Notes: generated from the sequence alone by a model not told the origin. 44,997 nt of DNA from Citrobacter werkmanii NBRC 105721 (GCA_000759755.1 BBMW01000021.1:1-44997), one strand, 5' to 3'. Shown: positions 23,318 through 31,922, counted from the first letter of the stretch. A program made the numbers and translations.

Positions 23318-24322
23318 GTTCCCATGTGGATTGACGCTGTTAGTTGTCGGTGAATTACCTGGCTGCTTTGACAGATTTTTCAATTCAGAAGCGAAATCTG
23401 CGAAACCAGCACGTAACAGAACGGAGGCTACGGCATCAGGTTTTGCCAGGCCACGCTCAAGCCATATCACCTGCAGAGGGACAGATCCCCCCCATCCGTT
23501 ATGCATATTGCCCGGCAGAGATGAATTGCCAAACGGACATTCAAAGGCATTCATTGCGTCGTAGAAACTCCCAAAGACTTCAGTTTTAGGAATCATAAAC
23601 ATATGCCACTTTCGACACAGTGCATCTATCATCTGCACATTTACGCGATAACGATACAGTTTTCCATGTAATGGAACAGGGATATTCAGCCGATGAGCCT
23701 GGAAACGGGCCGCAGCAAAGTGATGTGAGCCACCACTGTTATGCCAGTAATAACGGCGTTTAGTCCACGGATAGTCAGCGAAAAGCATTTGGTCCAGCCT
23801 CAACTCACTGTGTTGCATATTTTCCAGCAAGTGATCTTCCGTTACCGGTTCTACATAGTTGGGGCAACTTATGAGAGGAAACTCATCGATATCAGCAATG
23901 TCCTTATCCAGGGACTTTGATGCGGATATCCCCCTGATAGCAGTTATATCGCATGTAAAATCTGGAATAATTTCTTCACTGATAAGGTGCTCAACTTCCT
24001 GAACTGGCATGTCATGGCAACTGAGATGTCGGTCATAGCCTGGCTTGCGGTAATCCAGTGTATAAGGACCCGAATATCCGGACTCGGAAAACTCCATCCA
24101 TGTGTGCCACTGAATAACTGATCGCATCCAGAAGGTATCCGCGGGGGGATTAAGGGGGACAGGAACCAGACGTCCGGTGGTTATAGCGTGCTCCAGTCTG
24201 GCCGGATATCCCAGACGATGCCTTATGTCTTCCCTGATACTGCCTGCCACTTTTCGCCAGATAGATATTTCCTTCTCTACAGATTCTTCGCTTAATGCCT
24301 TATTTCCTTGTTTTTCAGACAT
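23291..24322 (-). CDS. Hypothetical protein (343 aa) whose end overlaps the iterons
   Basis: The 343-residue product is soluble and aromatic-rich, with a conspicuous block Y-Y-W-H-N-S-G-G-S-H-H-F-A-A-A-R-F around residues 195-212. That block recalls the G-G-x-H-R-x-x-A signature of ParB-type nuclease folds, but the resemblance is limited. Its last codons (K-S-S-C-C-D-A-L) are formed by an iteron, so gene and origin share sequence. It starts about 99 bases after the 181-residue gene on the same strand. Function unknown; a replicon-associated role is inference. Confidence 0.6.
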   Translation of the reverse strand: MSEKQGNKALSEESVEKEISIWRKVAGSIREDIRHRLGYPARLEHAITTGRLVPVPLNPPADTFWMRSVIQWHTWMEFSESGYSGPYTLDYRKPGYDRHLSCHDMPVQEVEHLISEEIIPDFTCDITAIRGISASKSLDKDIADIDEFPLISCPNYVEPVTEDHLLENMQHSELRLDQMLFADYPWTKRRYYWHNSGGSHHFAAARFQAHRLNIPVPLHGKLYRYRVNVQMIDALCRKWHMFMIPKTEVFGSFYDAMNAFECPFGNSSLPGNMHNGWGGSVPLQVIWLERGLAKPDAVASVLLRAGFADFASELKNLSKQPGNSPTTNSVNPHGNKSSCCDAL

Positions 24323-24421
24323 AGTTTCCTCACTTGGCTGGTAAAAGTTGGCAATATATTATTCCCTCTCGGCCGACCGTTTTTATCCGCGCTAACTGAA
24401 ATCTGGACCAAAAACGTCTGT

Positions 24422-24967
24422 TTAGTAGTACAGAGTTGTGAACAACATTTCAGCGCCTTCGAAAGATAAGGGTGAATCCATAATGAGCTTATGTACACCG
24501 GCATTGATGAACCAGTAACCATCGTTCTGGCCTGGTGTCCCCGCTTGCCACGACAATTCCCCACAACCATAGGTGGTTACATCTGGATCGTATTTTTCAA
24601 ATGTATATGAGACTGCGCCGTTGCCATTAACTGTGGGTTTAAAGGAAAGACGTACCTGTTTCGTTTGTTCAAATCTGTTCAGAGAGTGATGCTTACGCAC
24701 AATTGAAAAGGCTGGGAGTGGAAATAAAAACGTATCTTTTTCTGGTTCTGGTGTGCAGCAGCGCAGCTCATGTTCGCCAGTGAAAACAATACTGAAGCCC
24801 ATACGTTCATATTTTTTTAGTGCCTCAGTAAGCACTTTAAAAAGCTGGTTCTGACGGTGCTGAAGTTCATTTCTGCGGAGTTCACAGCGTACACTCCGCT
24901 CATTACAGGTGACCAGTTCATTCCTCATCATTGAAACAAGGTGATTCACCTGTGTGTTTGTAGCCAT
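24422..24967 (-). CDS. Hypothetical protein (181 aa)
   Basis: This 181-residue soluble protein has a helical N-terminal third, rich in Arg/Glu/Gln with heptad-like spacing (about residues 10-50), and a beta-rich remainder with several Trp and Tyr. No domain is recognised. AAGG lies upstream of the ATG at 24967. It is cotranscribed, at least by position, with the 343-residue gene that follows it. Confidence 0.6.
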   Translation of the reverse strand: MATNTQVNHLVSMMRNELVTCNERSVRCELRRNELQHRQNQLFKVLTEALKKYERMGFSIVFTGEHELRCCTPEPEKDTFLFPLPAFSIVRKHHSLNRFEQTKQVRLSFKPTVNGNGAVSYTFEKYDPDVTTYGCGELSWQAGTPGQNDGYWFINAGVHKLIMDSPLSFEGAEMLFTTLYY

Positions 24968-25027
24968 CGTTTACGCCTTTTATCTGAATTTGAGTCCTGA
25001 ATTATGGTACAGGCAATTCGCTGAGAA

Positions 25028-25041
25028 TGCGCTTAAGCGCA
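25028..25041. repeat. 14-bp palindrome TGCGCTTAAGCGCA
   Basis: A perfect palindrome lies between two divergent genes (24967 and 25156) and is therefore a candidate operator for either. Confidence 0.4.
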
Positions 25042-25155
25042 TAAAAGGCGCTCTCTGAAGGTAAATATTTCGGAGGGAGAGGTACAGTGAACATCAACTT
25101 TCTGTTAACTTAACTTGGTAGCATACGCGAGATCGATTTTTGTTAAGGAAGAATT

Positions 25156-25353
25156 ATGAGCGAAAAAACATTAAACGGACTTCCCCGATACCGGCTCTTA
25201 ACCGGTCCTGACGATGCCTCATTTTGCCAGCGCGTGTCTGAAATGCTGGATAAGGGATACGAACTGTATGGGTCTCCTTCGATCTCTTGGGATCCCGAGA
25301 AAAAAAGCATCATTGCGGCACAGGCAGTCATACAAAAAACATTATCGGATTGA
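25156..25353 (+). CDS. DUF1737 family protein (65 aa)
   Basis: The short product reads Y-R-L-L-T-G-P-D-D-A-S-F-C near the start and G-Y-E-L-Y-G-S-P-S-I-S-W, then A-A-Q-A-V-I-Q-K. That is the DUF1737 pattern of small cytoplasmic proteins of unknown function found in many bacteria, usually 60-70 residues. AAGGAAG precedes the ATG. It stands alone and the following DNA is a transposase relic. Confidence 0.8.
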   Translation: MSEKTLNGLPRYRLLTGPDDASFCQRVSEMLDKGYELYGSPSISWDPEKKSIIAAQAVIQKTLSD

Positions 25354-25374
25354 CGTTTGCAAAGGTGATACCGC

Positions 25375-25832
25375 ATGCACGCCAGCCAGGCTGGCGCTGT
25401 TTCTGGCTTCAGTATCCAGGGACGATCACAAATATTGTCCCTGAACATAACATTATCCAGTTATCCGAAACAGAATGGGCTTGCAAAGGCACTGAGGGAA
25501 ATCAGCTGCATTGAGCTAACACTGTGTATGCCTGACTGGCTCCGCGATCCTGCGCTGCGTCGCAGGGTTCAGCCTGGCCTGAACAAAGGGGAATCCCCGA
25601 ATGCCCTTGCCAGAGCTGTCTTCATGCATCGTCTGGGCATCAAGGCCTGGGAGACCAGAGTTACCGTTCCAGCTGGCTTACACTGATCACCGCCGCAATT
25701 ACATTGTTGAATACCGGATATCCAGAAAACGCCATTAATATGCTGAAAATACTCAGCATCACAGCAGTAACTTTATATCCTGTACGTATTGGTCCGTTGC
25801 TTGCCTGTGAATCTCCCCGAATGCCGCCATGA
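25375..25832 (+). pseudogene. Degenerate Tn3-family transposase (tnpA) fragment
   Basis: In one frame the sequence gives [17 protein letters not shown], then [20 protein letters not shown], then [13 protein letters not shown]. After about 25637 homology shifts frame to [10 protein letters not shown] and A-A-I-T-L-L-N-T. These are the conserved C-terminal blocks of Tn3-type TnpA, broken by a frameshift and without the start, the end or the DDE catalytic context. No 38-bp terminal repeats were recognised nearby. Confidence 0.8.
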
Positions 25833-25975
25833 GAGTACCTGATACCCTTCATCACAAGTTCTGCTTGTACTCATCGTTTAACAGGACCCATAACGCGCTG
25901 TTCGGGGGCTATTATGGCTATAAAAAAGCCCCGCAGCTGACATCCAGGCGTTGAGGCAAATGGAGAGTTTTGAAG

Positions 25976-26050
25976 ATGATTATTATTGTTACCCTGTTTT
26001 TACTGATTACCTCCTCTCCTCCTGGGAGGATAAATCCCTGCCGTCATTAA
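25976..26050 (+). CDS. Possible 24-residue hydrophobic peptide
   Basis: An ATG 10 bases after GGAG opens a frame starting M-I-I-I-V-T-L-F-L-L-I-T-S-S, similar in size and hydrophobicity to type I toxin peptides such as Ibs. No antisense RNA, promoter or terminator could be shown, so this is a weak candidate. Confidence 0.2.
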   Translation: MIIIVTLFLLITSSPPGRINPCRH

Positions 26051-26099
26051 TTAATTCAATCATAATAAATTAAATATTTATCAGTATGCTTTTATTGCA

Positions 26100-26705
26100 T
26101 CAGGCTGATATACCAACGACATCAGAAATAAAGCTATGGGACAATGCCAGAGCTTCATCAGAAGCTGTCTGGTCAAATGCCTTACTGAAGGCATCACAAA
26201 AACCATGACGGCAGTCGAATAAATGAAATGATACCATCGGGTATTTACTCAGTTTATGCTCTAACAGAACGGGATTGTAAGCTTCTTCATATCTAGCCTG
26301 GATAACAAGAACAGGACAGTCCGGAACATGATCAGTATAATCGCGAATGCGACTTCCGTAAAAACTGACTACACCATCACATATCGCCTTACTCGAAGAT
26401 AACCAGGCCAGAGTCCCCCCCACACTGAAGCCAACTATAATCACCTTTTTGTAGGATGCCCTTAATCTGGCGGTCAGCGCTGTTATTTCAGAAGTGCTGA
26501 AGCCACAAACTTCATTAAAGTAGTTATAAGCGTCTTGATGCTGTTCGTATGTAAATGGCGAAGAACGATTAATAAGGTTCGGACAATAAATATCAAATCC
26601 TGCCTGATGATAAATATCACATATTCGTTGAATGTGCGCATTAATACCATAAATCTCATGTAAAACCACTACTGCATTTTCATTGTGAGATATTCGCTCG
26701 TACAT
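26100..26705 (-). CDS. Dienelactone hydrolase-like alpha/beta hydrolase
   Basis: The 201-residue protein has the fold markers of dienelactone hydrolases: V-V-L-H-E-I-Y-G near the N-terminus, a nucleophile elbow G-F-S-V-G-G (Ser94), and a late histidine in C-R-H-G-F-C-D (His167). Classical dienelactone hydrolase uses Cys in the elbow; Ser here makes a general esterase or lactonase more likely. The third triad member is uncertain because the usual Asp segment reads A-R-Y-E-E-A. There is no signal peptide, so it should be cytoplasmic. It is divergent from rarD with a 570-base gap. Confidence 0.75.
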   Translation of the reverse strand: MYERISHNENAVVVLHEIYGINAHIQRICDIYHQAGFDIYCPNLINRSSPFTYEQHQDAYNYFNEVCGFSTSEITALTARLRASYKKVIIVGFSVGGTLAWLSSSKAICDGVVSFYGSRIRDYTDHVPDCPVLVIQARYEEAYNPVLLEHKLSKYPMVSFHLFDCRHGFCDAFSKAFDQTASDEALALSHSFISDVVGISA

Positions 26706-27274
26706 TTCCCATGAATCCTCAGGTTAATGATTTAACTGATATTTATTGCAGTTCTGGTCCATATTAGATAGAAAGCTGAACTCAATATTTATCAGCACAA
26801 AAATACCATCCCGCAAGGCATGGTAACAGACCATTATCAAAGGTGGCTATGATTTTTTAAACAGTTTTCTTTATCGATTTAAAGTGGTTACTAGATTAAG
26901 AAAATATAATAACCATTATGTATTAATCGAAAAATCATTACTGGTTTAGTGAGGTTTAGCGTGCCATTAACATTATAATGTACCCATATGTCAATGAGGG
27001 CTCAATAATTGATCTTCATCAATCATAAATGGTACTTAACATGGGGAGAACCTAAATCGTATCTAAAATATAGAACATAGCGGTAGTATTGCCCGGTCAT
27101 TGTCACCATTGATTTTTATCATAATTCAATCTGTATTAGTTATGTTAAAATTTGCTCTGCGTCAGAGTTTCTGCCTGATGTAAGTATCTGTTTACGCCTG
27201 GCTGATATCTCAAGGAAGTACTGACAACGATTCCCGGAACGGTGTGGTGGCCCCAGCAAACTAAGGATATATAA
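26706..27274. other. Long divergent intergenic region
   Basis: No gene is supported. The DNA is AT-rich. ATTGAT-CTTC-ATCAAT (27008-27023) is a 6-bp inverted pair that could be an operator, and AAGGA before 27275 is the ribosome site for the transporter gene. Promoters in both directions are expected but no single one stands out. Confidence 0.4.
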
Positions 27275-28189
27275 ATGGTAAAGTATCTGCGAAACGGACC
27301 CGCAGTTGTTGTTCTGGCATTTGTATTATGGGGCTTGATCCCATTATTTTATCAATACCTGTCCGGCGGAGCACTGGCTGAGATCTTGTTGTACAGAGTG
27401 GTCTGTTCTATTCCGCTGTTACTGCCAATACGACTGTTATTTCGTAAGAGAACGTTGTTCCGTGATTTGCTGAAAGATAAAACATCCTTCATATCCTGCA
27501 TGATCGCAGGATTATTAATGGTAGTGTCATGGTCAGCTTTTATTTATGCACTGACAAATCATAAGGTGCTTGATGCCAGCCTGGGATATTTTATCAATCC
27601 ACTTTTTGTTATTTGTCTTGGCTGTATTTTCCTTAAAGAAAAATTGTCATTCTTTCAGATCATAGCGGTTTTATCCGGTGTATGTGGTCTCGCCTATCAG
27701 ATTTTTTCCGCGAACAGTTTCCCTGTACTGGCGCTGGTAATGGGGTTTTCATTTGCATTGTACGGCCTGGCTCGTAAATTTATCCATTACGATGCCATAA
27801 CATCCATTACACTCGAGACATTCTGGGCTTTACCTGTTGCTCTTTTCATTTTTATATATACTGACTCGAATATATTGACATCTTCTGACATACCTCTTTT
27901 ATTTTATATTTTGACTGCACCCGTAACAGTTATCCCGTTAGTGTTATTCGCGGTGGCGCTCAATCATACGTCTCTTATTGTGACAGGTCTTGCTCAGTAT
28001 ATAGAGCCATCCTTACAATTTATTATTGCCATACTTATTTTTAGAGAGAGTGTTAATTACCCAGAATTATTTTGTTTTTCAGCGGTGTGGTTTGGACTGT
28101 TGTTATGTATAATCGAGAGTCTTTACTATCACTGTCGTTATAATGTTCCATACTCAGAAGTTAATAAAACTACGCGTTCTATACGGTAA
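27275..28189 (+). CDS. rarD: RarD-like EamA/DMT-family transporter
   Basis: The 304-residue protein has about ten hydrophobic segments in two EamA repeats and closely follows RarD, the chloramphenicol-sensitivity protein family: W-G-L-I-P-L-F-Y-Q-Y-L in helix 1, then W-S-A-F-I-Y-A-L-T-N-H-K-V-L-D-A-S-L-G-Y-F-I-N-P, and E-P-S-L-Q-F in the second repeat. RarD-type proteins are inner-membrane drug/metabolite carriers whose substrates are mostly unknown. The coding DNA is AT-rich relative to the plasmid backbone, consistent with transfer. It is a single gene. Confidence 0.85.
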   Translation: MVKYLRNGPAVVVLAFVLWGLIPLFYQYLSGGALAEILLYRVVCSIPLLLPIRLLFRKRTLFRDLLKDKTSFISCMIAGLLMVVSWSAFIYALTNHKVLDASLGYFINPLFVICLGCIFLKEKLSFFQIIAVLSGVCGLAYQIFSANSFPVLALVMGFSFALYGLARKFIHYDAITSITLETFWALPVALFIFIYTDSNILTSSDIPLLFYILTAPVTVIPLVLFAVALNHTSLIVTGLAQYIEPSLQFIIAILIFRESVNYPELFCFSAVWFGLLLCIIESLYYHCRYNVPYSEVNKTTRSIR

Positions 28190-28644
28190 TATGATTTTTA
28201 ATTTATAATATTGTTCTTAACTTACTCAATCTTTGATGAATTTAAGAAAGCTTTTTCTGGTAATCCCGAGCATTCATATCGTTCTGCCGGGTTCTGAGTA
28301 AGTTAATCTCCAGCTCAAGTCTGAGAATCGCCAGGTTAATTTTTTGTCTTTTTAATATATGCGAGTTAATTTTTATTATATGGTTTCCTCTTTTTCCTGA
28401 ATCTGTCTTTTTTTCAGAAAATTGTCCTTTCAGCTCATCCCTGTCTGAGTCAAAACTGCCGGCAGTTGAAAAGAAGTAACCCCACGTAAAAAAGCTGGAG
28501 CGTAAGAATGTGATCAAGAAGGTAGTTATGTCGAAATATCTTTCAGGCCATTGCCAGTATCGTACCGACTGACAGGTCGGTACGATACTGGCTATTGGTA
28601 TATGCCTGTGCATCGCCAGGTAGTCATTTAACGGGGATCAGTTC
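28190..28644. other. Intergenic region with a strong palindrome
   Basis: A minus-strand frame from a TTG at 28517 to 28242 (91 codons, hydrophobic start, basic coiled tail) lacks a ribosome site and is not called. The one firm structure is the 17-bp palindrome at 28553-28592. Confidence 0.35.
28553..28592. repeat. 17-bp perfect inverted repeat, operator-like
   Basis: GCCAGTATCGTACCGAC and its exact complement flank TGACAG. The core ACCGAC...GTCGGT resembles TetR-family operators. No T run is present, so a terminator is unlikely. No tetR gene is nearby. Confidence 0.6.
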
Positions 28645-29505
28645 CTATCCCTTAAGGCTGGAACATAGGCTGACATCAACCTGCATCGGATCATCGGTCA
28701 TGCTGTGATAGAGCTCGAAGCAGGGACCGTCGCCAAACTCCAGCCCGGCAGCAACAATATCACCGATATGCTCCTGCCAGCGCGAACCATACTGACTGAG
28801 ATCGGTAATAAGGTAACGGGACTGAGCGTAACGACCGGCAGGAATAAGCTGGATCTCGACCGCCCCTGTCCCCTCCGTATCTGCAGGTACCGTCACTCCG
28901 ATGTCAGTACGGCACTGGGCTGGCGGGGTCACTTCGGGGTTATCGAGATAGATTGAGATCCACTCCCCACCTTCCAGGCCGCGGGCACGTGCCCACTGAT
29001 AAAGTTGATCGTAGACCGGACCATATCCTTCGCCATAGGGACCGGTGACACGGATGTAGGCCAGAGTACGGGCTTCCATATCGATGGTTTTCATGGTATT
29101 GCTCCTTGCTGATAAGTGACTCTCAGTATATGGATTCGCCCGTGTAATGGCGTGTCCATCTTTGCTAATCTGGTGTCCAATCTTGCTCTTGTCGCGGCGA
29201 AACTCTCCCGGCGTGCAGTCATAGTAACGACGAAATATCTTGGCTAACGCCTGCGAGCTGGCGAGCCCCGCCTCCATCGCTATGTCCGTGATACTGGCAT
29301 CGGTATAACGCAGCTGCCATGCAGCCCGCTGAATACGCAGACGACGACACATCTTCCCGGGCGTCTCTCCTGTCACGGCCGTAAACACTCGGTGAAAATG
29401 GTAGAAAGACAGGCAGGCACTGCTTGCCAGCATTTCGATGGAGAGATCTGGATTCTGTTCCAGCGCACGAATTACGGGGCGCAATCTGGCCTGATAATCG
29501 ACCAT
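28645..29505 (-). CDS. AraC-family regulator with GyrI-like effector domain
   Basis: The protein (286 residues from the start at 29503-29505; a start at 29529 is possible) has an N-terminal AraC/XylS helix-turn-helix pair (about 5-110: L-S-I-E-M-L-A-S-S-A-C-L-S-F-Y-H-F-H-R-V-F, then the second unit ending C-T-P-G-E-F-R-R). A C-terminal GyrI-like small-molecule-binding domain (about 135-286) ends L-C-S-S-L-K-G. This Rob/SoxR-like layout is typical of drug-responsive regulators. The start is chosen because the preceding 59-residue frame ends 7 bases upstream. Targets are unknown; it is convergent with rarD. Confidence 0.85.
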   Translation of the reverse strand: MVDYQARLRPVIRALEQNPDLSIEMLASSACLSFYHFHRVFTAVTGETPGKMCRRLRIQRAAWQLRYTDASITDIAMEAGLASSQALAKIFRRYYDCTPGEFRRDKSKIGHQISKDGHAITRANPYTESHLSARSNTMKTIDMEARTLAYIRVTGPYGEGYGPVYDQLYQWARARGLEGGEWISIYLDNPEVTPPAQCRTDIGVTVPADTEGTGAVEIQLIPAGRYAQSRYLITDLSQYGSRWQEHIGDIVAAGLEFGDGPCFELYHSMTDDPMQVDVSLCSSLKG

Positions 29506-29512
29506 GCCGCCG

Positions 29513-29692
29513 TTACCGACTCTGGCCATACAGAGCGCACCAACTATTCAGCCAGATGGTAGTACAGTGTTGTCGCCCGTAGATAAAATCTCTGGGCACT
29601 GAAAGATGGTGAAGGGCAATATCTTCATCGTGTGTAAGCCAGTTAATAACGTCCCCTCGCGAATTTTTTCTTCTGACCAGTTCCATAGCCAT
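29513..29692 (-). CDS. Possible 59-residue protein upstream of the AraC-like gene
   Basis: An ATG at 29690-29692 follows AGGAG by about 9 bases and opens a 59-codon frame that ends just ahead of the AraC-like start, as a leader or coupled upstream gene would. The product begins M-A-M-E-L-V-R-R-K-N-S-R-G-D-V-I-N-W-L and is basic, with several Trp and Cys later. No family is recognised. Its ribosome site and spacing are the only support. Confidence 0.35.
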   Translation of the reverse strand: MAMELVRRKNSRGDVINWLTHDEDIALHHLSVPRDFIYGRQHCTTIWLNSWCALYGQSR

Positions 29693-30720
29693 AAATAGCG
29701 AACTCCTTTTCAGAACAAAAGGTAACTGAAACTATACAGGGGATTATATCCATAAAAATCGTATGGGATAAGTGGGGGCATTCACCGCTGCATATCCCAG
29801 ATCGATATTTACACTGACTCGTAACACGACCATTTGTGTTCCAGACTGGCGAGCAGTGCGCAGTCAGTCTTCAGTATGCGCGCAGCGCATAAAGGCGCCA
29901 GCTGATGTTGGTAGTGGTGCTGTAGCTAAATGGCGCCGTAGCCCGGCGTAGCCGGTTGATCGATAGAAGATCGCTATTAACCCCCCCTTCCCTGCAAAGC
30001 CATAACCCGTTGTCAATCGACTCAGAAGTTGATGTGCGCCGTCGGAGTGGTCACGACAAGGCGAATAGCCGCAGTCGGGGCGTATCTCCGCGTTATGCGG
30101 GCCGAAGGGCCGCTTACGGGCGTGTTATATAAAATTTCCAGCCAGTATTACTGACAGCGACTAAAAAGTTTAGTTACATCATCCAGCATTAAAAGCGATG
30201 TTGTTCCCGGCCTTCGGCCGGGGCGGCGGCGCTTTTCAGTGTTGGGGAGGGGCTGGATGGTTGGGTGGGCACTGATTTTTGGATAAATAAATTGGATGTT
30301 GTAACTATTAATGCTGTTTTTTTGCCCGTCACAACGTGACGGGAGGTACATCTGCTCTTTCCGAACCGGCGCGGACGTGAGTCCGCTGCAAGGGCGGGCC
30401 TTATATCAGGATATCCACAAGGTTTCAGAAGACAAAAGATATCCCTGCGGGTTTGTGAGGCAGGGGATTAATGACTGGTGTTGGATTATTTTCCGGCTTT
30501 GCTGATATCTGTTTGTGAAAAGCTGATGTTATCTGTTTGCGGGAATTGGTGGATAACTCTGTCGCACTATCAATATGAACGCTCCAGCGACCGCTAGCAT
30601 GAGTGAAAACTGCCAAATTATGGGGAGAACGCTGTAACAGGGAGAAAAATTGATGAAAGGAACCAGCACCTCTGGCCCCATAAGGGGCTTGTGACAGAAG
30701 ATTTACGAGTGCAGATATCG
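29693..30720. other. Downstream (oriV/CIS-type) region of the second replicon
   Basis: No convincing gene is present. The half next to repA (30150-30720) has GC hairpins (CCCGGCC-GAA-GGCCGGG near 30210; CCCGTCAC-AAC-GTGACGGG at about 30323-30341; GCCCC-ATAA-GGGGC near 30680). It also has two DnaA-box-like words (ATATCCACA near 30411; GGTGGATAA at 30548-30556) and a direct repeat of the type GCTGAT-TCTGTTTG at 30505-30540. In IncI/IncB/IncL-M and IncFII plasmids the CIS element and oriV lie directly downstream of repA, so this is the probable origin. The outer half, 29700-30140, shows two GGCGCC sites but no assignable structure. Confidence 0.5.
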
Positions 30721-31752
30721 CTAGTGTGGTGGCGGAGCCGCCAGCGACAGCTCCAGCTGGTACAGATTCTGGATGGCCATCTGTTCAAGCCGTTCAGCAG
30801 TGCACCAGTACGCCTCATCGGGAGACAGGGTTTTCATGATATGCCGCGACATCTCGTGAATCTGGCGGTCCCGGGGAAGTTTAGCCAGGCGATTTGCACG
30901 TTTACGCGCAGCACCCTTTTCCCTGCGGTATTTAAGCGCTTCCTGGCTGCGCTGCAGGTACCAGCGCTTTCTGGCCGCGTGAACAGAAATCTCTTCATCT
31001 TCACCCAGAATGCCCTCCTCGATGAGCCGGCGACGTTCTTCACTTTCATGCAGCCGCTTCATCTGCTGCGCCTGTAGCTTCATCAGGTCAACGCCAAGCA
31101 TCTGCCAGCCAGTGGTGGTTATCCAGACATATTTGGGCAGTCGCTTACGGGACTCACGATCCCAGCTGGTTTCAGCTGACACACCCAGTGTGCCAAAGCG
31201 CACCTGTTCTGCGATGAGATTAGAAATTCGGGAGACGGTGACTTCAGTGTCAGGTATGACATTCCCTTTTGCGTCCTTTGGGCTGATTTCTCTGGCCAGC
31301 CGGGACATGCACATACCCACAGTATGTTTACCGGCATCACAGAAACTAATCAGCACCGGCCACAGGGCATCGAGCAGACGTCGTTTCTCCGGACGAAAGG
31401 CATATTTACGCCCGGCACGCTGCCGCTCGCGAACATAAAAGGGATGCAGGGACATGTGCATACGCAAACGATACTGGCCTGTTTCCGGGTCCTTTTTCAC
31501 CAGACGGTTATAGGCATGACCGAGCTGGCCACCCAGGGCTTTATAGTGCGCAGGACGAAACCAGGATGGGTTTTCGCATTTGGGTTTGGTGGAGTGCTCA
31601 CCACGACGGCGACATGTACGTTTCTTTTCTGGTGGAACCAGAAAAGATGCCATTTCCCCTTCGTCGACGTTTTGCCAGAAATTTATCTGGTCCTCGGCCG
31701 TCAGCTCACTCCAGTGTAGCGAGTTGCGTCTGCTAGTCACACCCGCCGACAC
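30721..31752 (-). CDS. repA: RepA (RepZ-type) initiator of an IncI/IncB/IncL-M-like replicon
   Basis: The 343-residue protein resembles RepA/RepZ of I-complex and L/M plasmids: L-H-W-S-E-L-T-A-E-D-Q-I-N-F-W near the start, W-F-R-P-A-H-Y-K-A-L-G-G, a central domain with M-C-M-S-R-L-A-R-E and the Arg/Lys-rich tail Y-R-R-E-K-G-A-A-R-K-R. The start is GTG at 31750-31752 with no good ribosome site. That fits pseudoknot-dependent translation coupled to a leader ORF whose stop lies 11 bases inside the gene. It would start theta replication from the region to its left. Comparison with typed replicons is needed for the Inc group. Confidence 0.85.
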   Translation of the reverse strand: MSAGVTSRRNSLHWSELTAEDQINFWQNVDEGEMASFLVPPEKKRTCRRRGEHSTKPKCENPSWFRPAHYKALGGQLGHAYNRLVKKDPETGQYRLRMHMSLHPFYVRERQRAGRKYAFRPEKRRLLDALWPVLISFCDAGKHTVGMCMSRLAREISPKDAKGNVIPDTEVTVSRISNLIAEQVRFGTLGVSAETSWDRESRKRLPKYVWITTTGWQMLGVDLMKLQAQQMKRLHESEERRRLIEEGILGEDEEISVHAARKRWYLQRSQEALKYRREKGAARKRANRLAKLPRDRQIHEMSRHIMKTLSPDEAYWCTAERLEQMAIQNLYQLELSLAAPPPH

Positions 31753-31922
31753 TTATGGCGGTCTTTGGGTATTGTTTTATGAAATGCATGCGTTATAATC
31801 TCTCTCAGGCCAGCGCCTGCTTTGTGACCCCCTGATATCTGAAGTGTCCGCCAAGATTCGACAGATTTCGGGGGGTTTTTGCATTCAGGCCCCGTTGTTC
31901 CGGTGCCTTGTCCCTTGAGCAT
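31737..31922 (-). CDS. RepY-like leader ORF of the repA mRNA
   Basis: A 61-codon frame (ATG at 31920-31922) runs through the antisense target and stops at 31737-31739, overlapping the repA start. In ColIb-P9, translation and termination of repY unfold the structure that hides repZ and allow a pseudoknot; the same role is inferred here. The ribosome site is weak, so the true start may be internal. The peptide itself needs no function. Confidence 0.5.
   Translation of the reverse strand: MLKGQGTGTTGPECKNPPKSVESWRTLQISGGHKAGAGLREIITHAFHKTIPKDRHKCRRV
31756..31854 (-). promoter_or_regulatory. Potential activator pseudoknot for repA translation
   Basis: On the repA mRNA the loop of the antisense target carries UUGGCGG (complement of 31848-31854). 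CCGCCA (complement of 31756-31761) lies 3 bases before the repA start codon. UGGCGG and CCGCCA can form six base pairs. This mirrors the pseudoknot that activates RepZ/RepA translation in IncI and IncB plasmids, which the antisense RNA blocks by binding the loop. Confidence 0.7.
31772..31799 (+). promoter_or_regulatory. Promoter of the antisense RNA
   Basis: TTGTTT (31772-31777) and a perfect TATAAT (31794-31799) are spaced 16 bases apart, so transcription would start near 31806. Confidence 0.7.
31806..31880 (+). ncRNA. inc: Antisense copy-control RNA (Inc RNA/RNAI type)
   Basis: A short plus-strand RNA of about 75 bases is predicted from the promoter at 31772-31799 to the T run at 31876-31880. 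Its 3' half forms one hairpin: CCCCCTGATATCTG (31828-31841) with CAGATTTCGGGGG (31862-31874), and its loop holds CCGCCAA. It is complementary to the repA leader, including the pseudoknot loop. Size, structure and target match the Inc RNA of I-complex plasmids, which limits copy number and sets incompatibility. Confidence 0.8.

Noticed and set aside
28242-28517. 91-codon minus-strand frame with TTG start
   Set aside because: No ribosome site and no ATG; the sequence also contains a strong palindrome just upstream that is better read as an operator.
3376-29700. 24-base similarity between the region ahead of the IclR gene (about 3380) and that ahead of the 59-residue ORF (about 29685)
   Set aside because: About 20 of 24 matches is within chance expectation for a window this size and there is no extended homology.
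30000-30130. Integron attC-like sequence near GTTATGC and CATAAC words
   Set aside because: The core sites do not fit the required consensus and no cassette gene, integrase or paired arms are present.
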